DNA from: Bog-756 sp963738545
GTDB taxonomy: Bacteria; Actinomycetota; Acidimicrobiia; Acidimicrobiales; RAAP-2
Direction: 5' to 3'
Assembly (NCBI GenBank): GCA_963738545.1
Contig: CAVTXA010000007.1
Location: 558,001 to 622,000 of the forward strand
DNA: 64,000 nt
The position numbers were made by a program, and so were the translations under genes. The stretch's first letter is position 1; every line of letters starts with the position of its first letter. Shown in pieces: positions 16,854 to 25,321 of this stretch. The notes under the pieces are model-generated. The model searched no databases. It saw only the letters and a program-made list of their open reading frames with translations, and was not told where the DNA came from.

Positions 16854-18317
16854 ATGTCGTGGGGGATGGGCAGAGGGCATGGTCGCAAGGGCGTAGCTCC
16901 GGGTCAGACTTCGGACGCGCCCGGTGAGCCCGACGGAGCCGACCCCGTGACGGCCCCGGGGGGACCCGCCGACCACGACCGGGCCCGCGAGGCTCCTGCA
17001 TCTGTCGACCCGGCGGACGTGGCGGACCCGGTCGGCGTGGCAGACCCGGGCGATGTGGCGAACACGGCGGACGCTGCGGATGTGAAGGACGCGGAGCAAG
17101 CCGGACAGCGCTCGGACAGGGACGCCACCACCCCGGAGGAGACCGAGCGGGTGGTCACTGCACCCCCGGCGCGGTGGCGACGGGGCGGGGCCCTGGGCCG
17201 GACGGTTGCCGTCCTCGTGGTCGTGGCGACGATTGTGGCCGTGGCGATCGTGGCGCTGAACTCGTCGGCCGCCCACCCTGCCGCCGTGCCCTCCAGCACC
17301 CGACCTCCCGCCCAGGCCGGCACGCTCCCCTTCTCGTCGGCACCGGCCGTGGTCCAGCCGCCGGTGGACGCCGCTCCACTGGCCCCCGGGGAGACGGTCG
17401 ACTCGGGTCAGAACGAATCCGACCCGTTCGTCCTCGAGACCCTCGGCCGCTACTTCCTCTACACCTCCAACACCACACCGAATTTCACGACCAACATCGG
17501 GATGAACGTCCCGGTCACTTCGTCCAACGACTTCGCCAACTGGGGACCGATCACCGACGCCATGCCCATCCTCCCGGCATGGGTCGAGCAGAACTTCACC
17601 TGGGCGCCCGACGTGCACGAGTTCGGCTCGACCTACGTGCTCTACTTCACCGGTCTGTTCGCCTGGGGGAACGAGCAGTGTATCGGCGCCGCCACCTCCA
17701 CGTCGCCGACCGGTCCGTTCACCGCGCAGCCCCTGCCGTTCATCTGCCAGTCGTCACTGTCCGGATCCATCGACCCGCGGGTCTTCACCGACAACGACGG
17801 CACCAACTGGATGCTGTGGAAGTCCGACCAGAACGCGCACGGCAGTCCCACTCCCACCACCATGTGGTCGCAGCGCCTGACGGCCAACGGCCTGGGCCTG
17901 GTGGGCCAGCCCAACGACCTGATGTCACCCGACGAGCCGTGGCAGGGAACCATCGTCGAGGCCCCGGACATGGTGCACGTCAACGGCGTCTACTGGCTGC
18001 TCTACTCGGGCAACTGGTTCAACCAACCGGCCTACGGGATCGGCGTGGCCTTCTGCGCCGGGCCGGCGGGACCGTGCGCCGACACCTCCGATCAGCCCCT
18101 GCTGGGCAGCAACCTCCAAGGCCAGGGCCCCGGGGAGGCCTCGTTCTTCCGGAACTCGTCCGGCATCTGGGTCCTCTACACCCCGTACCGTCAGACCTCC
18201 TCGTTCCCGTCCCGACCGGTGGACATCACCCGGGTGGGGTTCGCTCCCGGAACGGGCGCCTACCTGGCGGCCGGGGCAGCTCCGGGCGCCCTCAAACCCA
18301 ACTCGTCATCGCCGTAG
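16854..18317 (+). CDS. Membrane-anchored GH43-like glycoside hydrolase
   Basis: The 487-residue protein has a cytoplasmic, Ala/Asp/Pro-rich N-terminal stretch with DPADVADPVGVADPGDVA-type repeats, then one membrane helix at about 118-140 (VAVLVVVATIVAVAIVAL) and an external domain. This domain has the five-bladed-propeller GH43 pattern with all three expected acids: base D190 in NESDPFVLE, D307 in GSIDPRVFTDNDG and general acid E369 in IVEAPDMVHV. GH43 enzymes mostly act on arabinan, xylan or related plant and cell-wall polysaccharides; the substrate is not determinable here. There is no Shine-Dalgarno at ATG 16854; ATG 16866 is an alternative. The gene converges on gatB. Confidence 0.8.
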   Translation: MSWGMGRGHGRKGVAPGQTSDAPGEPDGADPVTAPGGPADHDRAREAPASVDPADVADPVGVADPGDVANTADAADVKDAEQAGQRSDRDATTPEETERVVTAPPARWRRGGALGRTVAVLVVVATIVAVAIVALNSSAAHPAAVPSSTRPPAQAGTLPFSSAPAVVQPPVDAAPLAPGETVDSGQNESDPFVLETLGRYFLYTSNTTPNFTTNIGMNVPVTSSNDFANWGPITDAMPILPAWVEQNFTWAPDVHEFGSTYVLYFTGLFAWGNEQCIGAATSTSPTGPFTAQPLPFICQSSLSGSIDPRVFTDNDGTNWMLWKSDQNAHGSPTPTTMWSQRLTANGLGLVGQPNDLMSPDEPWQGTIVEAPDMVHVNGVYWLLYSGNWFNQPAYGIGVAFCAGPAGPCADTSDQPLLGSNLQGQGPGEASFFRNSSGIWVLYTPYRQTSSFPSRPVDITRVGFAPGTGAYLAAGAAPGALKPNSSSP

Positions 18318-18328
18318 GTCGCACCGGT

Positions 18329-18360
18329 AGCCCGACCCGGTGGAGCCCCGCCGTCGGGCT
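18329..18360. terminator. Possible bidirectional terminator between GH43 and gatB
   Basis: AGCCCGAC (18329-18336) and GTCGGGCT (18353-18360) form a perfect 8-bp stem around a 16-nt GC-rich loop in the 42-nt gap between two convergent genes. No T-run follows on either side, but the position suits a shared terminator. Confidence 0.5.
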
Positions 18361-19796
18361 CAGTTGCGCCGGCGCTCGAGCTCGGCCCGGACGGCCTTGC
18401 CGTCGGCCTTGCCGTGGGTGGCCTTCATCACCTTGCCGATGAGGGCTCCACCGACCCGCTCGTCCCCGTCGCAGAAGCGCGTCCACTCCTCGGGGAAGGC
18501 CGAGATGGTGTCGGACACCGCCGCCACCAGTGAGTCCTCGGACATGGCCTCGAAGCCCTTGGCCGCGGCGATGGCCGCCGGTTCGCCACCGTGGGCCAGC
18601 ATCTCGGCCAGGACCGCCTTGGACTGGGTGGCCGTCAGGCTGCCGTCGGCTTCGAGGGTCAGGAGGGCCACATAGGACTCGGCGTCGATCCGCCGGGCCG
18701 CCTCGGCGTCGTTGGCCGCCTCGTTGGCCGTCCGGGCCAAGGCCAGGCCGGGAGCCACGCCGGCGGCGGCGGCGGCCAGCACCAGAGGATCGAGACCCAG
18801 GTCGACCACGGTGGCCACCTGATCCACCACGGCGCCGCGGGTCTGCTCGTCCTCACCCATCAACGCCACCAGCCGGGCCCGGCGCACCGCGGGCATGGGG
18901 GCCATGGTGTCGGCCACGGCCCGGATCCATTCGGCGTCAGGGACGAGGGGCACCAGGTCGGGCTCCAGGAAGTACCGGTAGTCGTAGGCGTCCTCTTTGG
19001 ACCGCAGGGTCTGGGTCCGCCCGGTGTCCTCGTCCCAGTGCCGGGTCTGTTGGACCACCGCCTCGCCCGACTCGAGCAGGTCGATCTGGCGGTCGGCCTC
19101 GTAGTCGATGGCCCGTCCGAGTGATCGCACCGAGTTCAGGTTCTTGATCTCGCACCTGGTCCCGAAGGGCTCGTCGGAGGAGCGCCGCACCGACACGTTG
19201 GCATCGACCCGCATCGAGCCCTCCTCCATCTTCCCGTCCGAGGCTCCCGAGGCCACCAGGACGGCCCGGAGCTCCGAGGCGTAGGCCCGGGCCTGGGCCG
19301 AAGAGCGCATGTCGGGCCGGCTGACGATCTCGACCAACGGGACGCCGGACCGGTTGTAGTCGACGAGGGAGTAGTCGGCCCCGTGGATGCGGCCCGACGC
19401 CCCGGCGTGGGTGGTCTTGCCGGTGTCCTCTTCCATGTGCGCCCGCTCGATCCCGACCACGGTCCCGTCGGGTAGCTCGAGGTGGCCGTTCACGTTGATG
19501 GGCTCGTCGTACTGGCTGATCTGGTAGTCCTTGGCCTGGTCGGGATAGAAGTAGTTCTTCCGGTGGAAGGTGGACGGCAGGATCTCGCAGTGCAGGGCGG
19601 TGCCGATGGCCATGGCCAGCTCCACGGCCCGCTGGTTGATGACGGGCAACGAACCGGGCAGACCCAGACAGACCGGGCACACGTTGGTGTTGGGCTGGTC
19701 ACCGAACACATTGGGACAGCCACAGAAGAGCTTGGTGGCCGTTTTCAGCTCACAGTGGACCTCGAGGCCCACCACCATCTCCCACCCCGGCTTCAT
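18360..19796 (-). CDS. gatB: Aspartyl/glutamyl-tRNA(Asn/Gln) amidotransferase subunit B
   Basis: GatB is the kinase/tRNA-binding subunit of the GatCAB complex that converts Glu-tRNA(Gln) or Asp-tRNA(Asn) to the correct aminoacyl-tRNA. The 478-residue protein shows VGLEVHCELKTATKLFCGCP at the N-terminus, the zinc-site cysteines (FCGCP and NVCPVCLG), HRKNYFYPDQAKDYQISQ and a C-terminal YqeY-like tRNA-binding tail ending in KADGKAVRAELERR. The ATG at 19796 overlaps the gatA stop (ATGA). It is the last gene of gatC-gatA-gatB. Confidence 0.95.
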   Translation of the reverse strand: MKPGWEMVVGLEVHCELKTATKLFCGCPNVFGDQPNTNVCPVCLGLPGSLPVINQRAVELAMAIGTALHCEILPSTFHRKNYFYPDQAKDYQISQYDEPINVNGHLELPDGTVVGIERAHMEEDTGKTTHAGASGRIHGADYSLVDYNRSGVPLVEIVSRPDMRSSAQARAYASELRAVLVASGASDGKMEEGSMRVDANVSVRRSSDEPFGTRCEIKNLNSVRSLGRAIDYEADRQIDLLESGEAVVQQTRHWDEDTGRTQTLRSKEDAYDYRYFLEPDLVPLVPDAEWIRAVADTMAPMPAVRRARLVALMGEDEQTRGAVVDQVATVVDLGLDPLVLAAAAAGVAPGLALARTANEAANDAEAARRIDAESYVALLTLEADGSLTATQSKAVLAEMLAHGGEPAAIAAAKGFEAMSEDSLVAAVSDTISAFPEEWTRFCDGDERVGGALIGKVMKATHGKADGKAVRAELERRRN

Positions 19797-21259
19797 ACCC
19801 GGGCCCCCTGGGCCAGTCGCGGGGGTTCGAGGGTGGGTGCGGCCGCCTCGACGACGGCGGCCACCTTGAACAGGGTCCCCTCCGAGAGCGACGGGCCGAG
19901 GAGCTGGACGCCGACCGGGAGGCCATCGTCGCCCGGTCCGAAGGGGATGCTGATGGCCGGGTGGCCGGCCAGGTTGGATGGGATGGTGCACACGTCGGAG
20001 AGGTACATGGTGAGGGGGTCCCCGGTCTTGGCCCCGAGGGCGAAGGCCGTGGTGGGGGCGGTCGGTCCGAGGAGGACGTCACACCGGCGGTAGGCGGTGT
20101 CGAACCCCTCGATGATCCGGGTGCGGACCCGGAGGGCCTGGTTGTAGTAGGCGTCCATGTAGCCGGCGGAGAGCACGTAGGTGCCGAGCATGATCCGCCG
20201 TTTGACCTCGGGCCCGAACCCGGCCGAGCGGGTGGCGGTGTTCATGGCCACCGTGTCCTCGGCCTCGCGGCGCAGTCCGTAGCGGACGCCGTCGTAGCGG
20301 GCCAGGTTGGAGGAGGCCTCCCCCGGGGCGATGAGGTAGTAGGCCGAGAGCCCGAGCGTCACCTCGGGAACCGAGACCTCCTCCACCCGGGCCCCGGCGG
20401 CAGCCAAGGCATCGGCCGCCTGACGGACACGGGCCACCACGTCGGGGTCGGCGCCGTCGAGCAGTTCGGCGAGCACGCCCACCGTCAGGCCCGCCACCCC
20501 GTCGTCCAGGACCGAGAGGACCCTGGGTGTGGGTCGGTTGAGCGATGTCGAGTCGGCCGGATCGTGGCCGCCGATCACGTCGAAGAGGAGGGCGGCGTCG
20601 GCCACCGTGGTGGCGAACGGCCCGATCTGGTCCAAGGAGCTGGCGAAGGCCACCAGTCCGTAGCGGGACACCGTGCCGTAGGTGGGCTTCATGCCCACCA
20701 CCCCGCACAGGGCGGCCGGCTGGCGGATCGACCCACCGGTGTCCGAGCCGAGGGCCAGGGGGACGAAGCCGGCGGCCACCGCCGCGGCCGACCCTCCCGA
20801 GGAGCCACCCGGGACCCTCCCCGTGTGGTGGGGGTTGCGGGTGGGACCGAAGGCCGAGGTCTCGGTGGAGGAGCCCATGGCGAACTCGTCCATGTTGGTC
20901 TTGCCCACCACCACCGCACCGGCCCGCTGCAGACGGGTCACCACGGTGGCGTCGTAGGGCGGTCGCCACCCCTCGAGGATGCGGGACGAGCAGGTGGTGG
21001 GCACGCCCCGTGTGCACAGGTTGTCCTTCAGGGCCACCGGCACACCGGCCAGCGGTCCGGGGTCGTCACCGTTGGCCACGGCCCGGTCGACCGCACCCGC
21101 TTGGGCTCGGGCCTCGTCTGCCGTGACCAGGTTGAAGGCGTGGATCTCGCCGTCCCCGGCCTCGATGGCGGCCAGGTGCTCTTCCACCACGTCGAGCGCC
21201 GATCGGCCCCCCGAGCGGACGGCGTTGGCCAGGAAGGAGGACGGGCGTGGGGCGCTCAC
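19793..21259 (-). CDS. gatA: Aspartyl/glutamyl-tRNA(Asn/Gln) amidotransferase subunit A
   Basis: GatA is the glutaminase subunit. The 488-residue protein is an amidase-signature enzyme with the Ser-cisSer-Lys triad: lysine in PVALKDNLCTRG near residue 78 and the serines in VPGGSSGGSAAAVAAG near 153-178. ALGSDTGGSIRQPA is the oxyanion region and MKPTYGTVSRYGL follows as in all GatA proteins. The start is a GTG at 21259 that overlaps the gatC stop codon (GTGA), and the stop overlaps the gatB start, so all three subunits are translationally coupled. Confidence 0.95.
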   Translation of the reverse strand: MSAPRPSSFLANAVRSGGRSALDVVEEHLAAIEAGDGEIHAFNLVTADEARAQAGAVDRAVANGDDPGPLAGVPVALKDNLCTRGVPTTCSSRILEGWRPPYDATVVTRLQRAGAVVVGKTNMDEFAMGSSTETSAFGPTRNPHHTGRVPGGSSGGSAAAVAAGFVPLALGSDTGGSIRQPAALCGVVGMKPTYGTVSRYGLVAFASSLDQIGPFATTVADAALLFDVIGGHDPADSTSLNRPTPRVLSVLDDGVAGLTVGVLAELLDGADPDVVARVRQAADALAAAGARVEEVSVPEVTLGLSAYYLIAPGEASSNLARYDGVRYGLRREAEDTVAMNTATRSAGFGPEVKRRIMLGTYVLSAGYMDAYYNQALRVRTRIIEGFDTAYRRCDVLLGPTAPTTAFALGAKTGDPLTMYLSDVCTIPSNLAGHPAISIPFGPGDDGLPVGVQLLGPSLSEGTLFKVAAVVEAAAPTLEPPRLAQGARV

Positions 21260-21564
21260 GGGGCCTCACCGAGGATGCGTGGCACCCGGAACCGGTGGTC
21301 CTCGACCGAGGGCGCCTGCCCGAGGACCTCCCCGCGGTCGAGGCAGGGGCGGATCTCGTCGGGTCGCAGCACGTTGGTGACGGCCATGGCGTGGGCGGTC
21401 GGCTTCACCCCGGCCAGGTCCAACGAGGCCACGTCGGCGGCATGGTCGAGGACCTGGGCCAGCTGCCCGGTGAACAAGTCGAGCTCCTCGTCGGTCAGCT
21501 CCAGGCGGGCCAGGTTGGCCACGTGGGCGACGTCGGCCCGGGTGATGCGCTCGGGGGTGGTCAT
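21256..21564 (-). CDS. gatC: Aspartyl/glutamyl-tRNA(Asn/Gln) amidotransferase subunit C
   Basis: GatC is the small subunit that wraps around GatA and stabilises the complex. The 102-residue product begins MTTPERITRADVAHVANLAR and continues with LELTDEELDLFTGQLAQVLD, the standard GatC core, then a C-terminal DVLRxD-like segment (VTNVLRPDEIRPCLDRGEVL). The frame is open upstream into the esterase gene, but homology begins at the ATG at 21564. The esterase gene ends 16 nt upstream on the same strand, so gatCAB may be read from the esterase promoter. Confidence 0.93.
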   Translation of the reverse strand: MTTPERITRADVAHVANLARLELTDEELDLFTGQLAQVLDHAADVASLDLAGVKPTAHAMAVTNVLRPDEIRPCLDRGEVLGQAPSVEDHRFRVPRILGEAP

Positions 21565-21580
21565 CGTCGGGGCGCTCCCA

Positions 21581-22354
21581 TCAGCCCGTGACCGGGCCGC
21601 TGCCACCCATGACCTCGACGGCGAAGTCGACGACGGAGGACTCGATGAGGGGGGCATCCCAGTCCAGCGTGGCCACGTGGTAGCTGTTCTCGAGGTGGAC
21701 GCGCTCGAGGGGCCCGCCGACCGAGGCGGCCACCACATCGCCCGACACCGGCTCGACCACATGGTCCTCGCGGCTCGACAGGAGCAGGGTCGGACAGCCG
21801 ATCCCACCCAGTCCGGCGCGGGTGTCGTCCGCCCCCTCGAGCAGTGACAGCAGGGCAGCCAGCGGTGTGCCGGGGTAGGCGGACTCCACCGCCCCCTCCT
21901 TCTTGATGTCCGACCCGATGCCGTCCATCACCACGCTGCCCGCCTCGATCAGGGCGGCGAGCCCCTGGCGAACCTCGTCGTCGGGCGTCTGGATCAGCGG
22001 GTTGACCAGGGCGATGCCGACGATCTCGGGATGACGCTCGGCCAACCAGCAGGTCAGCGTGCCGCCCATGGACAGCCCGGTGACCACCACGTTGGCGCAC
22101 CGATCGGCCAGGGACCGGTACGCCGACTCGGCCGCTCCGCTCCAGTCCTCCCACCGGGTGGGCACCATGTCCTCGACCGAGGTTCCGTGCCCGGGGAGCA
22201 GGGGCAACTCCACGGTGAAACCCGCCTGGGCACACGCCTCGGCCAAGGGCCGCATGGACTGGGGGTTGCCGGTGAACCCGTGGAGGACGAGCACCCCGTG
22301 GGCGCCACCGGAGGCGGACCACGGCTCGGCGCCGGGGATGATCGGAGCAGTCAC
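21581..22354 (-). CDS. Alpha/beta hydrolase, carboxylesterase/monoacylglycerol-lipase type
   Basis: The 257-residue protein has VLVLHGFTGNPQSM (oxyanion loop), the nucleophile elbow GLSMGG near residue 95, LLLSSREDHVVEP with the acid and NSYHVATLDWD with the catalytic histidine. This matches the Est30/thermostable carboxylesterase branch that hydrolyses short-chain esters. No signal peptide is present, so it acts in the cytoplasm. The GTG start at 22354 lies 7 nt after TAGCAT with no Shine-Dalgarno, suggesting a leaderless message. It is first in a run with gatC-gatA-gatB. Confidence 0.82.
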   Translation of the reverse strand: MTAPIIPGAEPWSASGGAHGVLVLHGFTGNPQSMRPLAEACAQAGFTVELPLLPGHGTSVEDMVPTRWEDWSGAAESAYRSLADRCANVVVTGLSMGGTLTCWLAERHPEIVGIALVNPLIQTPDDEVRQGLAALIEAGSVVMDGIGSDIKKEGAVESAYPGTPLAALLSLLEGADDTRAGLGGIGCPTLLLSSREDHVVEPVSGDVVAASVGGPLERVHLENSYHVATLDWDAPLIESSVVDFAVEVMGGSGPVTG

Positions 22355-22485
22355 AGAGCGGATGCTACCGGCCGCACCGGATCCCTCCCGTCACCCTCCC
22401 CCCCACCCGGCTGCCCGAAGAGGTGTCTGGGGCTCGGGTTAGTGTGGACGACCAGACCGCACCCCGGGCAAGGAGTTGGACGCCG

Positions 22486-22893
22486 ATGGCCACCTACGAG
22501 TTCTTGAGCGACGAATGGCTGGACGAGGCGCGTTCCATCCGGGCGGAGTTCGACGGCACCGGGGCGACCATCGAACACTCGATCCGGATGAACCTGGTCA
22601 TCGGGGCCGTCCCCTTCGGCGAGGGCTCGGTGCTGGCCCACGTGGACACGTCCTCGGGGGAGCTGGTCCTCGACACCGGGCACATCGAGCCCGTCGACCT
22701 CAAGGTGACGCTGGACTACGACGTGGCCAAGGCCATTCTGGTCGAGGGCAACCCGCAGGCCGGGCTACAGGCGTTCATGTCGGGCAAGATCAAAGTGGAG
22801 GGGGACATCGCCAAGCTGATGGCCCTGCAGGGGGCCACCCCTGATCCCGCCGCCGCCGAGATCGCCGCTCGTATCCTGGCCATCACCAAGTAG
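22486..22893 (+). CDS. SCP2 sterol-binding domain protein
   Basis: The 135-residue protein is essentially one SCP-2 domain: MATYEFLSDEWLDEARSIRA at the N-terminus, a beta-sheet middle, then DVAKAILVEGNPQAGLQAFM and SGKIKVEGDIAKLMAL, the usual C-terminal signature. SCP2 domains bind hydrophobic ligands such as sterols, fatty acids or acyl-CoAs. The ATG at 22486 has AAGGAG 10 nt upstream. An SCPx-type thiolase is encoded at 4125, so both halves of a eukaryote-like SCPx system occur in the region, though unlinked. Confidence 0.85.
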   Translation: MATYEFLSDEWLDEARSIRAEFDGTGATIEHSIRMNLVIGAVPFGEGSVLAHVDTSSGELVLDTGHIEPVDLKVTLDYDVAKAILVEGNPQAGLQAFMSGKIKVEGDIAKLMALQGATPDPAAAEIAARILAITK

Positions 22894-22971
22894 GAGCCCC
22901 TGGGAGGTCCTGGCCGGGGGAACGGGGAACGGGCCCGTCAAGGTCGGGGCTCGGTGAGCCGATAACTAGCG

Positions 22972-25068
22972 GTGGTGAGCCGTCTCCTGCCGACCCCATC
23001 ACGACCGAGATCATCACCGGAGCACCGGTTCTGGTCGGTCCTGGCCCAGCATCGGCGGGTCGAGGCCGTCTGCGTCCTCGTCGCAGTCTTCGTCGCCATG
23101 GCGGTGGGCACCGGGGTCGGGCTGACCGCCACGAGCCGGGCCGCCTCGGTTCCTCCGAGGGTGGCATCAGACTTGATGCCCGGAGGGTGGCAGACCAGCG
23201 CGGATGGACGCGTCGGGGCCTTCGGTGGGGCCGCATCCTTCGGATCGATCACCGCACCCTTGAACCGTCCCATCGTCGGCATGGCGGCCACGCCCGGCGG
23301 CGGTGGCTACTGGCTGGTGGCCTCGGACGGCGGGATCTTCACCGCGGGAGATGCCGCCTTCTACGGCTCCCTCGGCAACATCCACCTCAACCGACCCATC
23401 GTCGGCATGGCGGCCACGCCCGACGGCGGCGGGTACTGGCTGGTGGCCTCGGACGGCGGGATCTTCGCAATGGGTGACGCCTCGTTCTACGGCTCGCTCG
23501 GCAACATCCACCTCAACCGACCCATCGTCGGCATGGCGGCCACGCCCGACGGCGGCGGCTACTGGCTGGTGGCCTCGGACGGCGGGATCTTCGCAATGGG
23601 TGACGCCTCGTTCTACGGCTCGCTCGGCAACATCCACCTCAACCGACCCATCGTCGGCATGGCGGCCACGCCCGACGGCGGCGGGTACTGGCTGGTGGCC
23701 TCAGACGGCGGGATCTTCACCGTGGGCGATGCGACCTTCTACGGGTCCGAGGGGAACGCCACCGTTCCCAGCGCCGTCGTGGGGATGCAGGCCATGCCCG
23801 ACGGACATGGGTACTGGATCGACGCCGCCGATGGCGCCATCGATGCGTTCGGTGACGCGCCACCCGTCGGCCCACCCGGTGGGTCGGCGGTGAGCGGGCC
23901 GGTCGTGGCCGTGGCCAGCGATGGCGGGGCCACCGCGGCTACCCCCCAGCCCACCGCTCCGTCCACCACGTCACCGACCACCGCACCGTCGACCACCGCA
24001 CCCACCGATCCGGCAGCCGACCCGTTCGTCACCGTCTGCGGCACCCAACTCTGTCTGCACGGGCTGCCGTGGACCATGACGGGAGGGACGGCATACGGTC
24101 ACTACGCCGACCCGACCGGAGAGGCATCCCTGCTCACCGAGGCCAACCTGAACACCTCCGAGCTGGTCAACTTCGACTCGCAGTACCGCACCATCGGCGA
24201 GACCGAAGACCCGACGACGTGGAACCGAGTCGAGCAGTACATCGGCCAGATGGGGGCGGCAGGCGATCACGTCCTGGTGAACCTCTCGGAGTTCTTCGCG
24301 GCGATGGAGACGGCGGGCATGAACCCCTTCAGCCCGACGGCGGGGGGCGGGACCGACTTCAGCTACCAGAAGCAGTACCTCGCGTTCGTCGCCGACCAGC
24401 GCGTGGGCGGGGTGCCCAACGGGGACAATCCGACGATCGCCAAGGTGGAGCTGTGGGGCGAACCAGTGACGCCGACCGGTGAGGACTGCATCAGCGCACC
24501 GTGCCAGCTTCCCGCCGACCCCCAGGCCATGCTCACCTGGTACTCGACGTTGGAGGCGTACTGGCACTCCTTGTCCCCCATCCTCATCTCGTCCGGCGGC
24601 TTCTCCCACCTCAACGACGCCAACAGCGGCTGTAGTCCAGGGGACGGCACCTATCCGTGCCCTGCCGGCGTCCCGTGGCAACAGATCATCGCCCTGCCCG
24701 ACAACGCCACCGCCGACATCGAGGACAACTCGACGAACGACCAGCAGCTCATCCCGGGATTCGCCGACTACGCCGTGGCGGCGGGGCGACCGTGGTACCT
24801 GTCGGCGTGGTCGGCGTGTCTGGCGACCAGCGAGCAGCCCGGTTCGGACAACTACCTCTCGGACCTCGACGCATCGCTGCACGTCACGGACATGCTCCGT
24901 CTGGCCGGGGGCGAACCGGTCCTCAACTACGGGCCCCTCGGACAGGCGAGCACGGCGGCGGCCGGATTCTCCTTTTGGAACCTGGGCAATCAGGCCCCGC
25001 CCACCTGCGAGATCGGACCGGCGTACACACCCCTGTCGTTCGCCGCCCTGACCGACGGGGCGCGCTGA
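22972..25068 (+). CDS. Exported protein with six-repeat (propeller-like) domain and glycosidase-like C-terminal domain
   Basis: The 698-residue protein has a basic N-terminus and one hydrophobic segment (VCVLVAVFVAMAVGTGVGL, about 33-52) that serves as signal or anchor. Residues about 71-315 are six copies of the 42-residue Acidimicrobial repeat, with GGYWLVASDGGIF cores; the third and fourth are identical in protein sequence. A Thr/Ser/Pro linker (about 325-345) joins a domain of about 350 residues. This domain looks like a TIM-barrel glycosidase: DHVLVNLSEFFAAM, then KVELWGEPVTP (compare the NEP acid/base motif of clan GH-A), LISSGGF and RPWYLSAWSA. The family is uncertain, and WGEP lacks the usual Asn before Glu. 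GTG 22972 or 22975 starts it; TAACTA ends 6 nt before 22975. Confidence 0.7.
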   Translation: MVSRLLPTPSRPRSSPEHRFWSVLAQHRRVEAVCVLVAVFVAMAVGTGVGLTATSRAASVPPRVASDLMPGGWQTSADGRVGAFGGAASFGSITAPLNRPIVGMAATPGGGGYWLVASDGGIFTAGDAAFYGSLGNIHLNRPIVGMAATPDGGGYWLVASDGGIFAMGDASFYGSLGNIHLNRPIVGMAATPDGGGYWLVASDGGIFAMGDASFYGSLGNIHLNRPIVGMAATPDGGGYWLVASDGGIFTVGDATFYGSEGNATVPSAVVGMQAMPDGHGYWIDAADGAIDAFGDAPPVGPPGGSAVSGPVVAVASDGGATAATPQPTAPSTTSPTTAPSTTAPTDPAADPFVTVCGTQLCLHGLPWTMTGGTAYGHYADPTGEASLLTEANLNTSELVNFDSQYRTIGETEDPTTWNRVEQYIGQMGAAGDHVLVNLSEFFAAMETAGMNPFSPTAGGGTDFSYQKQYLAFVADQRVGGVPNGDNPTIAKVELWGEPVTPTGEDCISAPCQLPADPQAMLTWYSTLEAYWHSLSPILISSGGFSHLNDANSGCSPGDGTYPCPAGVPWQQIIALPDNATADIEDNSTNDQQLIPGFADYAVAAGRPWYLSAWSACLATSEQPGSDNYLSDLDASLHVTDMLRLAGGEPVLNYGPLGQASTAAAGFSFWNLGNQAPPTCEIGPAYTPLSFAALTDGAR

Positions 25069-25238
25069 CAAGACAGCCATCCCTGATCCTGGATGGGCTG
25101 CGTTCGATCCGGACGGTGACGGGGTGGTGAACCGGGGCACCTGGCCCCTTCTGCGGCGCTCGGAACGGCTGAACCGTCACCCTGGGTGGTTTCGATGGTG
25201 CTGAGATCGACCATTCGTCCCCGCTTCCCGATTTCGAA

Positions 25239-25267
25239 TTGTCTCGGACCACCCTCATCGTTAGATT
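25239..25267 (+). promoter_or_regulatory. Promoter of the galactose oxidase gene
   Basis: TTGTCT (25239-25244), a 17-nt spacer and TAGATT (25262-25267) form a good vegetative promoter. Transcription would begin near 25274. That allows either a near-leaderless GTG at 25277 or, more likely, a short leader with the GAAAGGGG ribosome-binding site (25307-25314) and GTG at 25322. Confidence 0.6.
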
Positions 25268-25321
25268 CGGCCGAAGGTGGCTCGAGGTTGGGGCCGCTGC
25301 CTGGGTGAAAGGGGCCGGTCG

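Noticed and set aside
25074..25100. Terminator CAGCCATCC/GGATGGGCTG after the 22972 gene
   Set aside because: The stem has a bulge and no T-run follows, so it is not strong enough to list as a terminator.
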